DNA from: Uloborus plumipes
Taxonomy: Eukaryota; Arthropoda; Arachnida; Araneae; Uloboridae
Direction of reading: 5' to 3'
Length of the DNA stretch: 64,000 nucleotides
Assembly: GCA_038373865.1 (NCBI GenBank)
Contig: JAXGGA010001631.1
Span: forward strand, 62,001 to 126,000
The notes beneath the pieces are model-generated. The model did not search any database and was not told where the DNA came from. It was given only the letters and a program-made list of their open reading frames with translations. The position numbers and the translations under genes were made by a program. Positions 60,319 through 64,000 of the stretch are shown piece by piece. Every line of letters starts with the position of its first letter. Position 1 is the first letter of the stretch.

Positions 60319-62062
60319 TCTCTACTAATAATAAAGCTGAAGGTTTGTCTTTCTTTCTGTCCTTCTGTCTGTCTGTCTGTTACGCACGTAGCGCCGAAAC
60401 CGTTCGGTCGATTTTCATGCCACTTGGTACAAAATTAGTTTGTAGCATGTAATTTTGCACCTTGAAGCGATTTTTCGAAAATTCCATTTCGTTCTTTTTC
60501 TATTCGAATTCTTAGCGGAAATTCGATAAAATAGGGAAGAAATATTTCACACACATTTTCAAGTCTTATGTCATTCGAAAGCTTGAAATTTTCTGCATAA
60601 AATGAAGTTTTTTCGAAGTTTCTACGATCATCAGGAGAGCTGTAACAATTGTTTTTAGAATCCCGGAATTCAAGGCTTACCTTCAGTAAAGCAAGCCAAA
60701 CGATTCTAAAATGGTTTTGCTCGAGAATAAAATTTGTTTGAAAAGATAGATGAAATGAATTATTTTATCAACGGAAAGGAACTTTTCATGTTGTTACCAT
60801 GGTTATGTGTTCATACTTATTTTTGTTTCGTTATTTTTCCAGCGTTGCCAGACGTAGTATTTTTGATACTACGGTAGTATTTTTTCGGCCCAAATAGGGA
60901 GCGTAGTATTTTTCTGGCAACCCTGTTTCCAATATACTAATGACTTAATTAAAAGATTTGGCGGATTTTTTTTTTTTTTTTTTCATTTTCACAGATTTCG
61001 CATTTCAGCAACATTGATTTTGGCAACGTTTGGAAACAGTAGTATTTTGTAATATTTTTTTTAGAGGAGGCGTAGTATTTTTTTGTTTCAATTCTCTGGC
61101 AACTCTGTCTTTTTTCCGGTGAAAATGCTTTGGGACCTTACTTGGCGCGTTTTCGAAAAGTCACCAACTGGCGCGTTTTTGCCTGTCTCGCGGAATTGAA
61201 AGCTCCGAGAGAAACTACGTAAAATAGTCAGGGTTACCACGCTTGGCACGCCTATCGCCCATTTAGCGAGAAAAGGGTATCTAAAGCACAGATTAACCAA
61301 ATATCGTATCAATTGCGTTATTGCATCGTTCTTTTTCAAGTGTTTCATTTCGGAAAATGTATTGTTTTGTTTTTAAAACTAGGAAAGGAAACTTTCTTCT
61401 TTTTTTAAACTTTGGTAAGATTTCTGTTGGTTTCTGTGAGCAACAAAATTGTTCTTATTTTCTCTTTTGGCTTATTTTTGTGCATCTCCCCTTGGGGTTG
61501 CATTCGAATGTTCCAAGGGGGTGTTTTACCCCTTTTCTGGAGTAAATCAGTGTTCATTTCAATGCAGACAAAAATGATATGAATTAGCACGACCACTTGG
61601 CGATATATCGCCAAGCTTTTGGTCGCCAAGTATTTGCCGCCAATTTGGCGACATATCGCCAAGTTGGCGAAAAAAATTGTTTTCTTTTTTTATTTGGCCT
61701 CAATTTGGCGCTATTGGCGATATTTTGCGAAAAATCCACTGAATGATGTTAAAATCGGCAATATTTAGGGGATTAATCATTGTAAAACATTTTTTTGCAT
61801 TTTTTCGTGGCAAACTAGGGATATAAATGTTTGAACTGTTATCTTGCTCACTCCAAGCACTATTTTAGAACTTAAGGCATCTACTAAGAAATTCACACAT
61901 AAAAATAAGTAGCGTGGGGTCCATACCAGATTTTTATACCATGCTTTGAAGGAATTATAGTTGAATTACAACTAAAATAGAGCATTTTTTCTGATATATC
62001 AATTATTTTACAAATGAACTTTTAATTTTATACCACGGGCAAAGCCGTGCGGGTACCGCTAG
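60319..62062 (+). mobile_element. Non-autonomous Helitron, copy 1
   Basis: Starts TCTCTACTAATAATAAAGCT directly after an A (60318). It ends in a small hairpin (CACGG GCAAAG CCGTG), nine further bases and CTAG, directly before a T (62063). TC...CTAG ends, a 3' hairpin and A/T flanks without duplication are diagnostic of Helitrons. No Rep-helicase gene is present. Compared with copy 2 it carries an extra block at about 61483-61930 related to the repeat at 27290-27635, and further extra sequence at about 60840-61320. Confidence 0.9.
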
Positions 62063-62078
62063 TATCAAATAAAAGTAG

Positions 62079-62200
62079 GAGCATACCCAAGTAGCACACT
62101 TCGTTTTTTAAAGGTTGTAAAATGGTTATTAACGTTGTGACAACGGATTAAAAACGTTTATAAAACGTTTAAACATTTTTTGTGCTACCTGGGTATGCTC
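62079..62200. mobile_element. Small palindromic MITE
   Basis: A 122-bp sequence with ends GAGCATACCCAAGTAGCACA and, reversed from the right, GAGCATACCCAGGTAGCACA. The interior is rich in AACGTT-type motifs. No clear target duplication. Lies just after the Helitron end. Confidence 0.7.
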
Positions 62201-63080
62201 ACGTAACTCAGTTATTAAGAACATAAATCTATGTCATTCATTTCTCTTTTCAGAAACTTATCTATCAATTAATAATTTATAAAATTTTAAATACGAAACT
62301 GAACTTCGACTTCGCGATCCACGATTCGATTTATTCAAAGTCCCAATAGTTTTGTCCACAAAATTTATTGATATGTCACAGACAACAAAGTGAAATGTTG
62401 GCATGAAATTGACCATTTTTATCGTTCATTACCTTTTCCGAAAAACCTAAAATACGGGTAAAACAAGTTTCCGACACACCTGAGTAGACATCTGGATATT
62501 TTTTATTTTTCCCATGACTAATAAATTTATTGTATATTGCTGCAGTAGAACAAAAGAACGCAAAAAAATGAGACCCAACAGAAATTTTCAGAGATGTTGC
62601 GCTTCTAAATGCAGAAAAAAAGGTCTTACAGCCTCAGACATACCTTCATGCAAGTGTGTCAAAAAAATTGTAGAGTTTTTTTTTTTTTTTTTCCTTTTTA
62701 AGGCTCGCCTTAGAACAAAGTAAGCAACATTATATGTGCAAAAAAAAATGTTTCGGAGTTTCCGAAAAACACGAAAAATAATTATTTTTAAAACAAGTAA
62801 TTAATTCATTTCGGCTATATTTAAAATAATTTTGAAACACCAGTTACAATATTAAGACAGCTACTTGTCATAATTATTATCGGTGCAAAACGTGCAAAGG
62901 AAAATTGGACATCCATTGGAATGGGATACAAAAGACAAATTTTGTTAGCAAGACATAATAGTATCATGGTCAGTTAAATCACATTTAAAATAATATTTCA
63001 TAATCGCTGGGAAATATACCACTTCCTTTATCCCAGTTTATCGGGCCCATGACTTCGCGCGCTTTAAAAAATATGTTCTA
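62201..63080. other. Intron or intergenic DNA, nothing recognised
   Basis: AT-rich DNA between the two Helitrons. A 69-codon frame at 62514 with several cysteines shows no recognised family. Confidence 0.5.
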
Positions 63081-64000
63081 CTAGTAGTACCCGCACGGTT
63101 TTGCCTGTGGTATAAAATTAAAAGTTCATTTGTTAAATAATTTGATATAGCAGAAAGAATACTCTATTTTAGTAATAATTCAACTATAATTCCTTAAAAG
63201 CATGATATAAAAATAAGCCAAAAGAGAAAATAAGAACAATTTTGTTGCTTACAGAAACCAGCAGAAATCTTACCAAAGTTTAAAAGAAGGAGAAAGTTTT
63301 CAGTCCTAACTTCAAAACAAAATAATACATTTCCGAAATGAAACACTTTAGAAAGAACTTTGCAATATCGCAATTTATACGATACTTTTATAATTTACTG
63401 AGTTTTAATTCCTTAAAAAATGAAAAAATAAAACAGACTATTATTTCCAACAGTTAAATAACTCATTTTAATAAGGCTAGGAGTTTGGATTGCTACAAAA
63501 ACAAATACATTTTGAAAATTATTAACGGAAAAAGAACGAAACAAAAAAAGGTATAAAAACGTAATCGTGATAACAGCCTGAAAAGTTAATTTCCGTTGTG
63601 ATAAACAATTCATTTCATCTTTATTTTCAAATTTTATTATCGATCGTAACCATTTTAGAATCGTTTGGCTTGCTTTGTTCAAGGTAAGCCTTGAATTTCC
63701 GGGATTCAAAAAACAATTATTTCAGCTCTTTTAATGCTCGTAGAAACTTCTAATTGATACCATTTTTAGCAGACAATTTTAAGCTTTCGAATGACATAAG
63801 ACTTGAAAATATTTCTTCCGCATTTTATTGAATTTTTGTGAAAAATGAGCTAAGAATTAGAATAGAAAAAGAACGAAATAGAATTTTGGAAAAAACGCTT
63901 CGAGACGCACACATCCATGCTACGAACTAATTTTGTGCCAAAAAATCGATCGAGCGGTTATGGCGCTACGCGGGTCACAGACAGACTTCAGCTTTGTCAT
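63081..64000 (-). mobile_element. Non-autonomous Helitron, copy 2, runs off the window
   Basis: Reverse-oriented relative of 60319-62062. Its 3' end (CTAG at 63084-63081 on the minus strand, flanked by T) has an imperfect hairpin. The body matches copy 1 (for example around 63650-63710 against 60655-60720). At 64000 the sequence is about 15-20 bases short of the expected TC start, so the 5' end is just outside. It lacks the TTGGCGA block seen in copy 1. Confidence 0.85.

Overview
This is animal nuclear DNA, most likely from an arthropod. An arachnid is plausible, but the window alone cannot fix the species. It is AT-rich, has long (TA)n microsatellites, and is full of DNA transposons, MITEs and Helitrons. 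Only one host gene is recognisable. It lies on the minus strand as four short exons separated by introns of 89 bp to about 27 kb.

The host gene is an AGAP/centaurin-gamma orthologue (Drosophila CenG1A; vertebrate AGAP1-3), an Arf-GAP with an N-terminal Ras-like GTPase domain. Exons at 54960-55018, 48117-48204, 47942-48027 and 20586-20727 join in frame with consensus GT/AG borders. They encode the NSQEW lead-in, the P-loop (GSLSSGKS), the RDEGGPP segment and the region ending VGTQ. The start of the protein lies beyond 64000. The rest of the GTPase domain and the PH, Arf-GAP and ankyrin domains lie before position 1. A GC-richer block near 11629-11755 ends in a consensus donor in the same phase as the last exon and may be an alternative first exon.

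Layout, left to right. 1-8 kb: an intact Tc1-like element with a 347-codon transposase, then a ~2.3-2.5 kb tandem duplication whose two units each carry a palindromic hairpin element in opposite orientation plus a different later transposon. 8.4-20.5 kb: a three-unit satellite, PIF/Harbinger, hAT and Tigger-like MITEs, a tRNA-like sequence and a dead Tc1 copy. 20.6-47.9 kb (one intron): an internally deleted mariner-like element, GC-rich MITEs, hAT and piggyBac-type elements, a three-deep nested element, and a 1.66 kb foldback element with ~790 bp arms. 48-55 kb: the small GTPase exons, a second near-identical Tc1-like copy killed by a 4-bp deletion, and LINE RNase H fragments. 55-64 kb: nested MITEs, a repeat with a duplicated 3' end, and two inverted non-autonomous Helitrons.

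The mobile elements are independent insertions in introns. Most were recognised from paired terminal inverted repeats and target-site duplications that can be read directly. Family names for elements without a transposase rest on TSD length and terminal motifs and are inferences.
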